From: Hypericum androsaemum
Taxonomy: Eukaryota; Streptophyta; Magnoliopsida; Malpighiales; Hypericaceae
NCBI GenBank assembly: GCA_963995505.1
Contig: OZ023192.1
Span: 2,711,001-2,775,000, forward strand
DNA: 64,000 nt
Direction of reading: 5' to 3'
In this document: positions 11,600-21,688 of the stretch, piece by piece
How positions within the stretch are numbered: position 1 is the first letter of the stretch
How the letters are laid out: the number at the start of each line of letters is the position of its first letter
Notes under the pieces: generated by a model
Databases searched by the model: none
What the model was told of the DNA's origin: nothing
Seen by the model: the letters and a program-made list of their open reading frames with translations, nothing else
Translations under genes and position numbers: made by a program

Positions 11600-12220
11600 T
11601 GACTAATATGCTCTGACGAAGAGAAGAAAACCGTTAAAGCCGCTCCATATATTGACAACGTAAATAGCTACATCTTTGTTTATGTGATAGAGTTCCAAGA
11701 AGTACCCAATAAAGGTGACTAATATTCTGGCCGATTTATAATATAAAGTATATAGTATAAGATATTTCATGGAAGTTAGGTGACTAATACGCTCCGACGA
11801 AGGGAAGAAATTCGTTGAAGCCGCTCCATATGTTAGCAACATAAATAGCTGCATCTTTGTCCATGTGATAGACTTCCATGAAGTAACTAATAAAGGTGAC
11901 TAATATTCGAGCCAATGCCAACCTCTCACACATCATAATTCGTGCCATGAATAAAGGGATGTCTGAATTTCATCAAAATATGGTTACGGATTTGAGAACT
12001 TTGATTACCGAGGATAAAGAGAATTGCTCTCCATCCGGCTTTCTCCTCTCGTTCTTGATGTATTCTAACGTATTCCATTTGTACGATTTGAGGTTGGACA
12101 ATTGCTCCTCCTCTGGAGATTTTTTCGGAGGATTTTTTAGGGGAGATTTTTTCAGAGGATTTTTGTGGGGACAATTGTGGATGTCTTTTTTCAGAGAAAC
12201 TTTTCATCTCTTATATAGGG
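11600..12220 (-). pseudogene. NPF fragment unit 2 (duplicated exon 2)
   Basis: TATA at about 12211. Exon 1 is 12078-12009 and open (EREEKAGWRAILFILG) with an intact GT donor. There are two exon-2 copies, about 11937-11779 and 11745-11600. The proximal copy has lost the acceptor AG. The distal copy reads RILVTFIGYFLELYH and then VVNIWSGFNGFLLFV. Confidence 0.75.
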
Positions 12221-12499
12221 GCTTGAGGCCGAGATTTTATTTTTAAATATGCCGAATATAGTAAAAAATAGCATTCAGATGCCTTTCTTTGAAACAACAT
12301 TCAGCTTTTTTAGGCTAACTACTCCTACGTGAATGTCGTTGTTCCACACACTCTATAGAAATTGGTGTGCCAAATTTAATGTACAGAATTATACACACAT
12401 TCTCTCTCTTCCCCAACACCCACCCACGTCTCCTCGTCTTCCATGAAATATCTTATATTATATACTTTATATTATAAATTCTTAAAAAATACTTTATAG

Positions 12500-13110
12500 A
12501 ATACATGGTGGCTACTACGCTCTGATGAAGAGAAGAAAGCCGTTGAAGCCACTCCAACGTAAATAGCTACATCTTTGTTTATGTGATAGAGTTCCAAGAA
12601 GTACCTAATAAAGGTGACTAATATTCTTCCTGATTTATAATATAAAGTATATAGTATAAGATATTTCATGGAAGTTAGGTGACTAATAGGCTCTGACGAA
12701 GGGAAGAAAGTCGTTAAAGCCGCTCCATATGTTAACAACGTAAATAGCTGCATCTTTGTCCATGTGATAGAATTCCATGAAGTAACCAAAAAAGGTGACT
12801 AAAATTCGAACTGATGCCAACCTCTCACACATCACAATTCGTGAAGGGATGTCTGAATTTCATCAAAATATGGTTACAGATTTGAGAACTTTGATTACCG
12901 AGGATAAAAAGAATTGCTCTCCATCCGGCTTTCTCCTCTCGTTCTTGATGTATTCTAATGTATTCCATTTGTACGATTTGAGGTTGAACAATTGCTCCTC
13001 CTTTGGAGATTTTTTCAGAGGATTTTTAGGGGAGATTTTTTCAGAGGATTTTTGTGGGGACAATTGTGGATGCCTTTTTTCAGAGGAACTTTTTGCCTCT
13101 TATATAGGGG
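12500..13110 (-). pseudogene. NPF fragment unit 3 (duplicated exon 2)
   Basis: TATA at about 13100. Exon 1 is 12968-12899 and open, with a GT donor. Two exon-2 copies lie at about 12840-12676 and 12640-12505; the distal one is shortened. Same architecture as unit 2, so the doubled exon 2 arose before one unit was copied from the other. Confidence 0.75.
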
Positions 13111-13408
13111 GCTTGAGGCCTAGATTTTATTTTTAGATATGCCGAATATAGTAAAAAATAACATTCAGTTGCCTTTCTTTGAAACAACATTCAGCTTTTT
13201 AGGCTAACTACTCCTACGTGAATGTCGTTGTTCCACACACTCTACAGAAATTGGTGCCCCAAATTTAATGTCCAGAATTATACACACATTCTCTCTCTCC
13301 CCTGACAACCACCCACGACTCCTCGTCTATACTAAGTCTAACTTCCATGAAATATCTTATATTATATACTTTATATTATAAATTCTTTAAAAATACTTTA
13401 TAGAATAC

Positions 13409-13830
13409 AAAGTGACTAATACGCTATGACAAAGAGAAGAAAGTTGTTGAAGCCGCTCCATATGTTGACAACGTAAATAGCTACATCTTTGTCCATGAGA
13501 TAGACTTCCATGAAGTTCCCAATAAAGGTGACTAATATTCTGGTCGATGCCAACCTCTCAGACAGCACAATTCCTGCCCATAATATAGGGATGTTAGAAT
13601 TTCATCAAATACAAAATATGGTTACGGATTTGAGAACTCTGATTACCGAGGATAAAGAGAATTGCTCTCCATCCAGCTTTCTCCTCTCGTTCCTGATGTA
13701 TTCTAACGTATTCCATTTGTATGATTTGAGGTTGGACAATTGCTCCTCCTCTGGAGATTTTTTTCAGAGGATTTTTGTAAGGACAATTGTGGGTGCCTTT
13801 TTTCAGAGGAACTTTTCGTCCCTTATATAG
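13409..13830 (-). pseudogene. NPF fragment unit 4
   Basis: TATA at about 13822. Exon 1 is 13716-13647, open, with a GT donor. Exon 2 spans about 13568-13409 with the CAG acceptor kept. Confidence 0.7.
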
Positions 13831-14149
13831 CAGGGCCTGGGGTCAAGATTTTATTTTTAGGTATGCCGAATATAGTAAAAAATAATAATTAATTTTTGAA
13901 CATTCAGTTGCCTTTCTTTGAAACAATATTCAACTTTTTTAGGCTAACTACTCCTACGTGAAAGTCGTAGCTCCACACACTCTATAGAATTTGGTGTACC
14001 AAATTTGCTGTCCAAATTATACTCACACTCTCTCTCTTCCCCGACACCCACCCACTTCTACTCGTCTATACCAAGTCTAACTTCCATGAAATATCTTATA
14101 CTATATACTTTATATTATAAATTCTAAAAAAATATTTTTTATAATACAA

Positions 14150-14595
14150 GGTGACTAATATGCTCTGACAAAGGGAAGAAAGCCATTACAGCCGCTCCAT
14201 ATGTTGACAACGTAAATAGGTGCATCTTTGTCTATGTGATAGACTTCCATGGAGTACCCAATAAAGGTGACTAGTATTTTGGCCGTGACAGCCTCTCAGA
14301 TATCATAATTCTTGCCAAGAATAAAGGGATGTCAAAATTTCATGAAATACAAAATATGGTTATGGATTTGAGAACTTTGATTACCGAGGATAAAGAGAAT
14401 CGCTCTCCATCCAGCTTTCTTCTCTCGTTCCTAATGTATTCTAATGTATTCTATTTGAACGATTTGAGGTTGGACAATTGCTTGTCCTTTGGAGAATTTT
14501 TCAGAGGATTTTTTTTTGGAGAATTTTTCAGAGGATTTTTGTGGGGACAATTGTGGGTACCTTTTTCAGAGGAACTTTTCAACTCTTATATAGGG
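14150..14595 (-). pseudogene. NPF fragment unit 5
   Basis: TATA at about 14585. Exon 1 (about 14454-14385) has lost its ATG (ATA) and has a TAG in the eighth codon. Exon 2 lies at about 14315-14150. Confidence 0.7.
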
Positions 14596-14876
14596 GGCCT
14601 AGGGCCGAGATTTTATTTTTAGGTATGTCGAATATAGTAAAAAACAATATTCAATTAGCGAACATTCAGTTGCCTTTCTTTGAAGCAAAATTCAGTTTTT
14701 TTTGGCTAACTACTCTTACATGAAAGTCGTAGCTCCACACACTCTATAGAAATTGGTGTGCCGAATTTGCTGTCCCGAATTATACACACACTCTCTCTCT
14801 CTTCCCCGATACCCACCCACGTCTCCTTGTCTATAACAAGTCTATAAATTCTAAAAAAATACTTTATATTATAGAA

Positions 14877-15257
14877 GGTGACTAATACACTCTGACGAAG
14901 GGAATAAAGTTGTTGAAGCCGCTCCATATGTTGACAATGTAAATAGCTGCATCTTTGTCCATGTGATAGACTTCCATGAAATGCCCAATAGAGGTGACTA
15001 ATATTCCGGCCGATGCCATCCTCTTAGACATCACAATTCCTGCCAAGAATAAAGGCATGTCAGAATTTCATCAAATACAAAATATGGTTGCGGATTTGAG
15101 AACTTTGATTACCGAGGATAAAGAGAATCGCTCTCCATCCGACTTTCTCATCTCATTCCTGACGTATTCTAACGTATTCTATTTGTAAGATTTGAGGTTG
15201 GATAATTACTCCTCCTATAGATATTTTTTCAGAGGAACTTTCCGTCTCTTATATAGA
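14877..15257 (-). pseudogene. NPF fragment unit 6
   Basis: TATA at about 15249. Exon 1 (about 15182-15113) has ATA for ATG and an early TGA. Exon 2 (about 15043-14877) is the best preserved: MASAGILVTSIGHFMEVYH, then MDKDAAIYIVNIWSGFNNF, ending at TAG where the transporter should continue. Confidence 0.75.
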
Positions 15258-15574
15258 TGGGCATGGGCCCGAGATTTTATTTTTAGGTATGCCGAATATA
15301 GTAAAAAACAATATTTAGTTAACGAACATTCAGTTGCCTTTTTTTGAAACAACATTCAGCTTTTTTAGGTTAACTACTCCTACGTGAAAGTCGTAGCTCC
15401 ACACACTCTATAGAAATTGGTGTACTGAATTTGCTGTCCTAAATTATACACACAATCTCTCTCTTCCTCGACACCCACCGACGTCTCCTCGTTTATACCA
15501 AGTCTAACTTCCATGAAATATCTTATACTATATACTTTATATTATAAATTCTAAAAAAATACTTTATATTATAC

Positions 15575-15882
15575 AAGGTGACTAATACGCTTCGACGAAG
15601 GGAAGAAAGTTGTTGAAGCCACGCCATATGTTGACAACGTAAATAGCTCATCTTTGTCCATATGATAGACTTCCATGGAGTACCCAATAAAAGTGACTAA
15701 TATTCTGCCTGATTCCAGCCTCTCAGACATTACAATTCCTGCCAAGAATAAAGCGATGTCAGAATTCCATCAAATACAAAATATGGATACAGATTTGAGA
15801 ACTTTGATTACCGAGGATAAAGAGAATCGCTCTTCATCCAGCTTTCTCCTCTCTTTCCTAACGTATTCTAACGTATTCCATT
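15575..15882 (-). pseudogene. NPF fragment unit 7, promoter lost
   Basis: Exon 1 (about 15882-15813) keeps the ATG but has a TAG soon after. Exon 2 spans about 15742-15575 with the CAG acceptor. Immediately upstream on the minus strand (15888) the sequence switches to an F-box gene fragment, so this unit has no promoter. Confidence 0.7.
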
Positions 15883-15887
15883 TGCAC

Positions 15888-16164
15888 TCTCGCAACCCGT
15901 GGATACAGTGACAGCTGCTGCATTTGGATGACGAAGAAGTACGGCGTGGTCAAGTCGTGGGTGAAGCAGTTCAGAGTCGAATTGGACGGTGGAGTTGCCA
16001 AGGGACTTGGCATGAGGAAGGGTGGAGAAATGCTGGTTGTGACCAGCAATGGAGAGCTGATTTCCTATGACTTGGGAAACCGGGAAGTGAAACATCTTGG
16101 GATAAAGGGAATTCCCAACTCCTTCTATTTGGATGTCCACTACGAGACTCTTGCTTCACTATAA
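15888..16164 (+). pseudogene. F-box/FBA gene 3' fragment
   Basis: C-terminal end of an F-box/FBA gene closely related to copy 5 (27943-29080): RNPWIQ, a two-base loss, then KKYGVVKSWVKQFRVELDGG, GEMLVVTSNGELISYDL and the end SFYLDVHYETLASL before the stop. The 3' flank also matches that of copy 5. The fragment starts abruptly at the NPF array, so the array junction marks the break that removed the F-box domain. Confidence 0.8.
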
Positions 16165-17233
16165 GGAAGGCTCGTCTTCTTCTCAGATATGGAACATAAA
16201 ATCCCAAATGCGAGGGCAGCCCTCAGATTTTGTTCACGAGGAGGTCTGGCTCAAGCGGCAAAGGGCGAAAAATAGATTTGAGATTATACTCGATGATTTT
16301 GGAACTGATCTCCATGTTAAGATGACCTAAAATGTAGAAATTGCCCTTCTGTAGCTGGCAAAACATTTTTCTCAAAAAAAAAACTTATAACGCTCAGCTC
16401 TTGTACGTGAGAAATTACTAAATAAGGTCCGGTGATTTTTTGATTGATATTCGATGAGGCACGGACAAAGTCCGTGATGTAGGAACTAGGGGTTGTAATC
16501 CAGTTATTATATGCATCTGACATTCTCTATTATGTACTCATCAGTGTCTTCTGATCTCATTTCACCAATGCCAGACGCCAATTGACGAACGCTAGGCCCA
16601 CATCTCAGCCATGACAGATGAACACCGCCAAGGCCCTTAGCAAAACCCGAAAAAAAAAACAAATTTACCATTTTTCCAATTAGCAATTTGAATTTTATTG
16701 GACCAAAATTTAGACAAATTGACTTCATTATTGCATTCTCTCGGTTCATCAGGAAGCATTTTTTTTAGGGGATCATCAGGAAGCATTTTTTTAAGGGGAT
16801 CATCAGGAAGCACTTGGGACATGCTATACTGGGCTGCATATTTAGATGGCTTGCAAGATTTTTAGTGCAATGATCTTTCTGAGTTAATTGCATAAAAATC
16901 ATTTTTTTGGTCAGGATTTGCATAGAAATCTTGATGTTGTTATGTGGGTGCAATCAGCAATGTATGTGAGGTGAGCCTCACGAGGGGGCAGATGAGTACG
17001 AAGATATTGAATCAAATTTAGCGTTATTAACATCAAAATATGATTTTTTTTTTATCAAGGATCTCTTTTCTTACTGCATTTTTTTCCACCAGATTTGTCG
17101 TGGTGAAGTCTAAATGGGCCGGCGGTCACAAGATAATTCTTGATTTCGCATTAGCTATTATTCGTAGAAATTGTAACAAACATCCACGTGGCCATAGACA
17201 AAAAAAAACCTCCCAAAATAGCAAGATCCTAAA
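16165..17233. other. 3' flank shared with F-box copy 5; no gene
   Basis: 16165 to about 16560 matches 29081 to about 29500 in order (AAGGAAGGCTCGTCTTCTTC, CAAAGGGCGAAAAATA). A further match (ACAAAAAAAAACCTCCC) lies at about 17200 and about 30024. The two F-box loci therefore share at least 1 kb of 3' flank. No ORF is supported. Confidence 0.6.
16747..16815. repeat. 27-bp tandem repeat, about 2.5 copies
   Basis: CATCAGGAAGCATTTTTTT recurs at 16747, 16774 and (shorter) 16801. Confidence 0.7.
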
Positions 17234-17440
17234 TTAAGGGTCACCATTAATTGATTCTGATTCTGATTCGAATTTGATTCATCAAAAAACTGATTTAGAT
17301 TCAAACCGGTTCATCTAAATTAGAATTCATTTTCAAATTTGTCCTTGGAAGAATTGGATATGAATCATAATTTTCATAATTCGAATATGCCAAATTATGA
17401 AAAATTAAATTCGTCCGAGTTCAAACTGTGGTCACCCAAT
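17234..17440. mobile_element. AT-rich MITE-like element A (hAT-like, putative)
   Basis: Imperfect inverted ends: AAGGGTCACCATTAATTG on the left, and TGGGTGACCACAGTTTG when the right end is read in reverse. The interior is AT-rich with repeated GATTCGAATTTG-type words. I could not find a convincing target-site duplication. Confidence 0.3.
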
Positions 17441-17613
17441 CAAACCACTGTGTGTGTTTTATGTGTTTATTCCACAAAATCATACATAAAAATTGACAAA
17501 ACAACGTGGTACTGAAATGAACTTATTCCTAAAAATAATTGTATATTTTGAAGTATGGATAATTTATGAGAAGACCCGAAGAGATATTTCTTCATGAAAA
17601 CTCATATTTAAAT

Positions 17614-17794
17614 AAAAGGAGTGATCATGAATTGAATATATTTAATTTTGATTCATAAAAAATAGATTTAGATTCGAATCGACTCATACGAAATTTAAAT
17701 TTGTATTTGATTTTTTCCTTGGCCAAATCAAATACAAATCATAATTTTTATTATTCAAATTTGTCTGAATTCTAAGCATGCTGATCATCCTTTT
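17614..17794. mobile_element. AT-rich MITE-like element B (related to A)
   Basis: Inverted ends AAAAGGAGTGATCATG and (reverse of right end) AAAAGGATGATCAGCATG. The interior word content is shared with element A. No clear target duplication. Confidence 0.3.
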
Positions 17795-17987
17795 CGAATC
17801 ATTCATCATTGATTATCCTTTTTTTACGTAAAAAAAATATATCGGCGTCTCTTTTACGCATGTAATAGATTAGTTTTGTTAGTTGCGATTTTGATTATAT
17901 CAATCGACATATGATCATACTTCCAAAAAGTACCTCTGATTTGCATATAATGCTCTTGCATGAGGACAGGCAACGGTTTTGGCATGG

Positions 17988-18199
17988 TGTGATATCCTTG
18001 ATTAAGAATTGGGAATCAAGAAACCCTAAGAATTGGGAAAAGAGGTAAAAGAGAGGAGGAGGAAGATACAGAGAAGAACGTAAGTCTTTTTAGGATTGAT
18101 TCACAAATGATCCGATGGTTCTAGAGTTCTACATCTTTCCTATTTATATTGTGACTTTTTTTACAGATTGGTCACCTAACTCTAACTATACATGTTACA
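17988..18199 (-). repeat. 3' LTR of the LARD-like element
   Basis: 212 bp, TG...CA on the plus strand. Shares CTTGATTAAGAATTGGGAA and AGATTGGTCACCTAACTCT with the other LTR. It is shorter near its plus-strand end than the 5' LTR. Confidence 0.9.
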
Positions 18200-18731
18200 A
18201 CTCCTCCCTTTAAGAGAACCTTGTCCTCAAGTTTCAAGGAATATCAAAATCAGAAGAACAGACCCGCAGACGCCCCCATAACCTTCCATTGATCTTCAGT
18301 GGAAACCAAATTGCATCCAAAAATCAATTCGGTACTACTAATTATGGAGATGCAGCCCAGTTCATTTTTGGTGATGTTCTCTTCAAAAGCTGTACACTTG
18401 TACTCCCAGTTTTTGTAGAACTCACAAGTTCTAATAGTGCTTTTGCAATACCACAGTTTCTATCATTCTTTAGCACATGACCTTTTGCTTGCAATTTGGA
18501 GTACTGCCGCCCACATTATGATTCCTATACTTATCTGCATCTTGAATTCTCTCAATTAATCTATGAATTTCAACGTCCAAGTTAATCTTCACTTGCTGAA
18601 GACCATTCTTGTACAGGATCAAGGAATGCAACTCCATGTCATACACTTGAAGACCATTGAAATTCAGAAACATGGTGTTTGCCCATCTGATAAAAATTGT
18701 GACAGAAATGCAATGCCACGTCCCTTGTAGT

Positions 18732-20519
18732 CTAGCCCTTCACGAACTTTTTCTTTACAAAAGAATGAAAAAGTAGCTTCTTGTTGGATACAGAAGCATG
18801 AAACTGATTCTGAGCCATCTCTTGAAACTGAATGTAAAATACGTCGCACATAATCAGCAGCCAATCACCAGTAAAGATGCACAAGAAAGACACATCACCC
18901 ATTGCTTCTACCAACATGATGATCCTTAGAAATTGTAGAGAGTGAAAGAATAGTGATCTCTGATTTCCATTCCATAACCAGTAGCATGGCAGCAGTTCAA
19001 TGACTTGAGCAATCTCCATCATCGTCTCATCGAAAAAATGCAGCACATAGAATGGAGCAAGACTTGAACCCCGCCAACAACCAAATGAAGTAACCAACTA
19101 TGTTCTCAACACAGGCAACAGTAAAGCTGCACAAACTGGAACTTGAATAACAAATTTGATATCAGATTCATCTCTAACAAGCGAGGAGTCAATTTTTCTG
19201 TTATTCTCCAAAAGCACCCAAGGATGATGTTGAAAGACATATACATCCTGCCCTTTAATTCCCAGCAACACAATGTTCTTTATTTTCTCAAACTTTCTCA
19301 CATACTTCTTAACCACACTCACTTTCTTCACTTGATTATACTCAATTTTTCTCTTCACAAAACAATCCGTCCAATCAATTTCTTCACAGGTAGCAAAGTC
19401 TCCTGGATCCCAACTTTGAAACATTAATCTCCACCCATTGTATTTACCCAACTCTACATTCACTTGCTCACCTTTAGAAGTGACTACAGCCTCCAATTCA
19501 ATCACTTTTGCAGCTCCAGTATCATTGTTCCAATAACCACAATTCTCCTTACAAGTCACAGAACCCTGCACATTCACAAAAGTCTGCAATGATTCTACAT
19601 ATTGTAAGGGACTTTTGATGGTAAGATCAACATGAGTTTGCAGCCGCGCAACACCATTTTCACACGGTTCTACCATAGCAACTGTACAATGTGCTCCGTC
19701 ACCATCAAGAGCAGCCATTCCTTGAAGCAACACAACCTCATTTGTTGACACTAATTCAGCTTCAAGAAATAATTTTTTTCCAAGGACAGTAGCATGTTTC
19801 TCACGCTCACAAGAGTCCTCAAATTATTGTGTAGCACCCTCACAAGAGTCCTCTTCATGAGAACTATCCAAAAGGAAGTCATCACACTCAACTACAGCTT
19901 TGTTAGCAGTTTCTATAATGTCTACAGTGACCACCATTTGGTTAATCAAATCAGAAATGACAAATACCATTGGCTTAACAGATTCCACTTGTATTTTTGG
20001 TGAAGAATCATCAACATCACCGCTAGAATCTGACCAACTCTTACCTGAGTCATCAACTTTTCCATGAACAGCATTACAAGGAGACGCGTCCGTGTTCATT
20101 CCCTCAACCGTAACAAATTTCTCCAACCCAGAATGTTTATCATTACAAAACCCACTTTCTAAAGCAGATTTTTTTTCCAAAACCCACTGATTCATCAACC
20201 TTCTCATCGTCGTTCTCAAAGCACTCACACAACGCATCGGCGAATTCATCACAATAATCTTCTTCGTTGTCGACAAATGACCACGATGAGAACCACTATT
20301 TTGCCCTAACGACCAACAAATCTGCCACTAGACTAAATTGGTAAACCTCCATAGATTGGTAAGCATCAAAATATTCCTCACAACGCCCGAAAATGAAGGG
20401 AGACCCGGAAGACCCAGTCGAGACAAGAAAAAGTTTACCTTGTTCAGGTGAATTTTTGACGCCCACACGTCCAAGAACTCATCCAAGAACTGATTCCGGA
20501 GAGCCTCCATATCACACAT
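18732..20519 (-). pseudogene. Long single-frame ORF of unknown family inside the LARD-like element
   Basis: One minus-strand frame is open from the primer-binding site to 18732, except for three nonsense codons at about 20328, 19824 and 19098. It could start at the in-frame ATG at 20519 (MCDMEALRNQFLDEFLDVWA) and would give roughly 590-600 codons. The middle part is acidic and serine-rich (DDSGKSWSDSSGDVDDSS). The next part has Trp/Cys-rich text (CKENCGYWNNDTGAAKVIEL; GWRLMFQSWDPGDF). The end is hydrophobic (FLRIIMLVEAMGDVSFLCIF). I recognise no domain and see no catalytic motif of a retroelement. Because the four open stretches share one frame, it was a single protein before the nonsense mutations. 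It may be an element-specific protein or captured host sequence. Confidence 0.6.
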
Positions 20520-20673
20520 CTGACCCACGAACGTTTGGCCTTTCGCCGGCGTGAAAACCCCACGCTCCAGCCTCGTTGACTCCTCCAAAAATGGGTTTTC
20601 GTAAAGTCCACGAATCTGTAATTGACAAGCCACGTTTATCACACCACGTACGAAGCAATCCGAGGAACGAAAA

Positions 20674-20685
20674 GCTCTGATACCA
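20674..20685 (-). other. Primer-binding site (initiator tRNA-Met type)
   Basis: TGGTATCAGAGC on the minus strand, directly adjoining the end of the 5' LTR. This is the standard plant site complementary to the 3' end of initiator methionine tRNA. Confidence 0.9.
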
Positions 20686-20908
20686 TGTAATGTTCTTGAT
20701 TAAGAATTGGGAAACCCTAAGAATTGGGAAAAGAGGTAAAAAAAAAGGAGGAGGAAGATACAGAAAAGAACGCAAGTCTTTTTAGGATTGATTCCCAAAT
20801 GATCCGATGGTTCTAGAGTTCTACATCTTTCCTATTTATATTGTGACCTTTTTACAGATTGGTCACCTAACTCTGACTAATATTACAATCAAGTCCCTGC
20901 GTGTTACA
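20686..20908 (-). repeat. 5' LTR of the LARD-like element
   Basis: 223 bp. Starts TGTAATGTTCTTGATTAAG on the plus strand and ends GTGTTACA, followed by the CATGG target duplication. Confidence 0.9.
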
Positions 20909-21183
20909 CATGGATCTAACTTTCTGTTCATTTGTAGCATCGAAAAAAATGGTTGGCGCTCAATTTCCGGTTGTCTTTCTCCACGGAATATGCATACTAC
21001 AAATACTATTTGCAAACCATTGTCAGATTTTATTTATAGATGATTTTAACAATAACATTTTTTACCAATTATATCTTGGAATTTCTTACCATATCCACTA
21101 TTCATTGACTTGAGGTCCACGACTCCTGCTAGGTTCTTTCTGCAAGCCGCCTTCAGTTGGACACTGCATTGTACAATTAGTCT

Positions 21184-21524
21184 GGGACCGGATTTGGTCC
21201 TGGAGGCCAAATCCAGCACGGTGCTGGAGAATTTTTATTGAAAGATATGCGGGGACTATTTTGTAAAAATGCAGAAATACGGAGGTGCAAAATAAAAAAA
21301 GTTCACAACTATTGAATCGTAACTGAGTAAACTATTGAATCGTAACATGGTAACTGGGACGGACCCCGATTTATTCGGGACAGGAAAAAATGGACCATTG
21401 AATCATAACTAGGTAGACCATTGAATCATAATTAAGTTAATAATTGAATCATAACTAAATCAACCATTGAATCGTCCAGGACAGTCCTGGTTGGATTTGA
21501 CTTTCCAGGACCAAATCTGCTCCC
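21184..21524. mobile_element. Mutator-type MITE in the promoter of F-box copy 3
   Basis: 341 bp with inverted ends of about 35 bp: GGGACCGGATTTGGTCCTGG on the left, GGGAGCAGATTTGGTCCTGG for the reversed right end. Flanked by a 9-bp duplication AATTAGTCT (21175-21183 and 21525-21533). The uninterrupted target survives upstream of F-box copies 2 (ACAATTAGTCTAGCCC, about 7245) and 4 (ACAATTAGTGTGGCCC, about 24544). The interior repeats ATTGAATCGTAACT-like words five or six times. G-starting ends with a 9-bp duplication indicate the Mutator superfamily. Confidence 0.85.
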
Positions 21525-21612
21525 AATTAGTCTGGCCCAAAGATATAATTAGCTACACTTTGTATGTTTCTTTCGCACCACGTTTTGCTGTATGACTACT
21601 TTAAATGGAATG

Positions 21613-21649
21613 AAAACCCTAATCTCTTATTAAAACAAAAGCCCTAAGC
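21613..21649 (+). promoter_or_regulatory. Telo-box pair upstream of F-box copy 3
   Basis: AAAACCCTAAT (21613-21623) and the slightly changed AAAAGCCCTAAG (about 21637-21648), in the same arrangement as before copies 2 and 4. Confidence 0.4.
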
Positions 21650-21688
21650 CGCTGCAATCATATTTTCTAAATTTTCTCTAGCAACAAT

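Larger units (their letters stand above)
10597..15887 (-). repeat. Tandem array of seven NPF transporter 5'-gene fragments
   Basis: Direct array with units of about 0.67-0.93 kb, marked by recurring GGCTAACTACTCC at about 10635, 11384, 12313, 13202, 13942, 14703 and 15368. Read on the minus strand, each unit holds an upstream region, a TATATAAGGG-type TATA box (absent from the last unit), a leader with repeated CCTCTGAAAAAATC, exon 1 (EEKAGWRAILFILG), a short intron, and a partial exon 2 (MSERLASARILVTFIGYF, EVYHMDKDAA, NIWSGFNGF). This pattern is the N-terminus of NPF (NRT1/PTR) nitrate/peptide transporters. Units 2 and 3 carry two exon-2 copies each, which explains their extra length. The rest of the transporter is absent from every unit. 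Confidence 0.85.
17988..20908 (-). mobile_element. Non-autonomous LTR retrotransposon (LARD-like) with a long unknown ORF
   Basis: A structurally complete LTR element. Direct LTRs lie at 17988-18199 and 20686-20908, flanked by a perfect 5-bp target duplication CATGG (17983-17987 and 20909-20913). The primer-binding site next to the upper LTR reads TGGTATCAGAGC on the minus strand (20685-20674). A purine tract AAAGGGAGGAGT adjoins the lower LTR (18211-18200), preceded by CTTGAGGACAAGG, a phrase common at the 3' end of plant Ty3/gypsy elements. The element is therefore transcribed leftwards. The 2.5-kb interior shows no gag zinc knuckle, protease, reverse transcriptase, RNase H or integrase motif. 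Instead it holds one long frame of unknown type. Gypsy affinity is an inference from the 3' phrase and the 5-bp duplication. Confidence 0.9.

Noticed and set aside
10597..15887. CRISPR-like or satellite array
   Set aside because: Units are 0.67-0.93 kb and carry gene exons with TATA boxes and introns; there is no short repeat-spacer structure, and the DNA is plant nuclear.
18470..20775. A host gene cluster on the minus strand
   Set aside because: The open stretches share one frame and lie exactly between two LTRs with a primer site and target duplication, so they belong to a retroelement.
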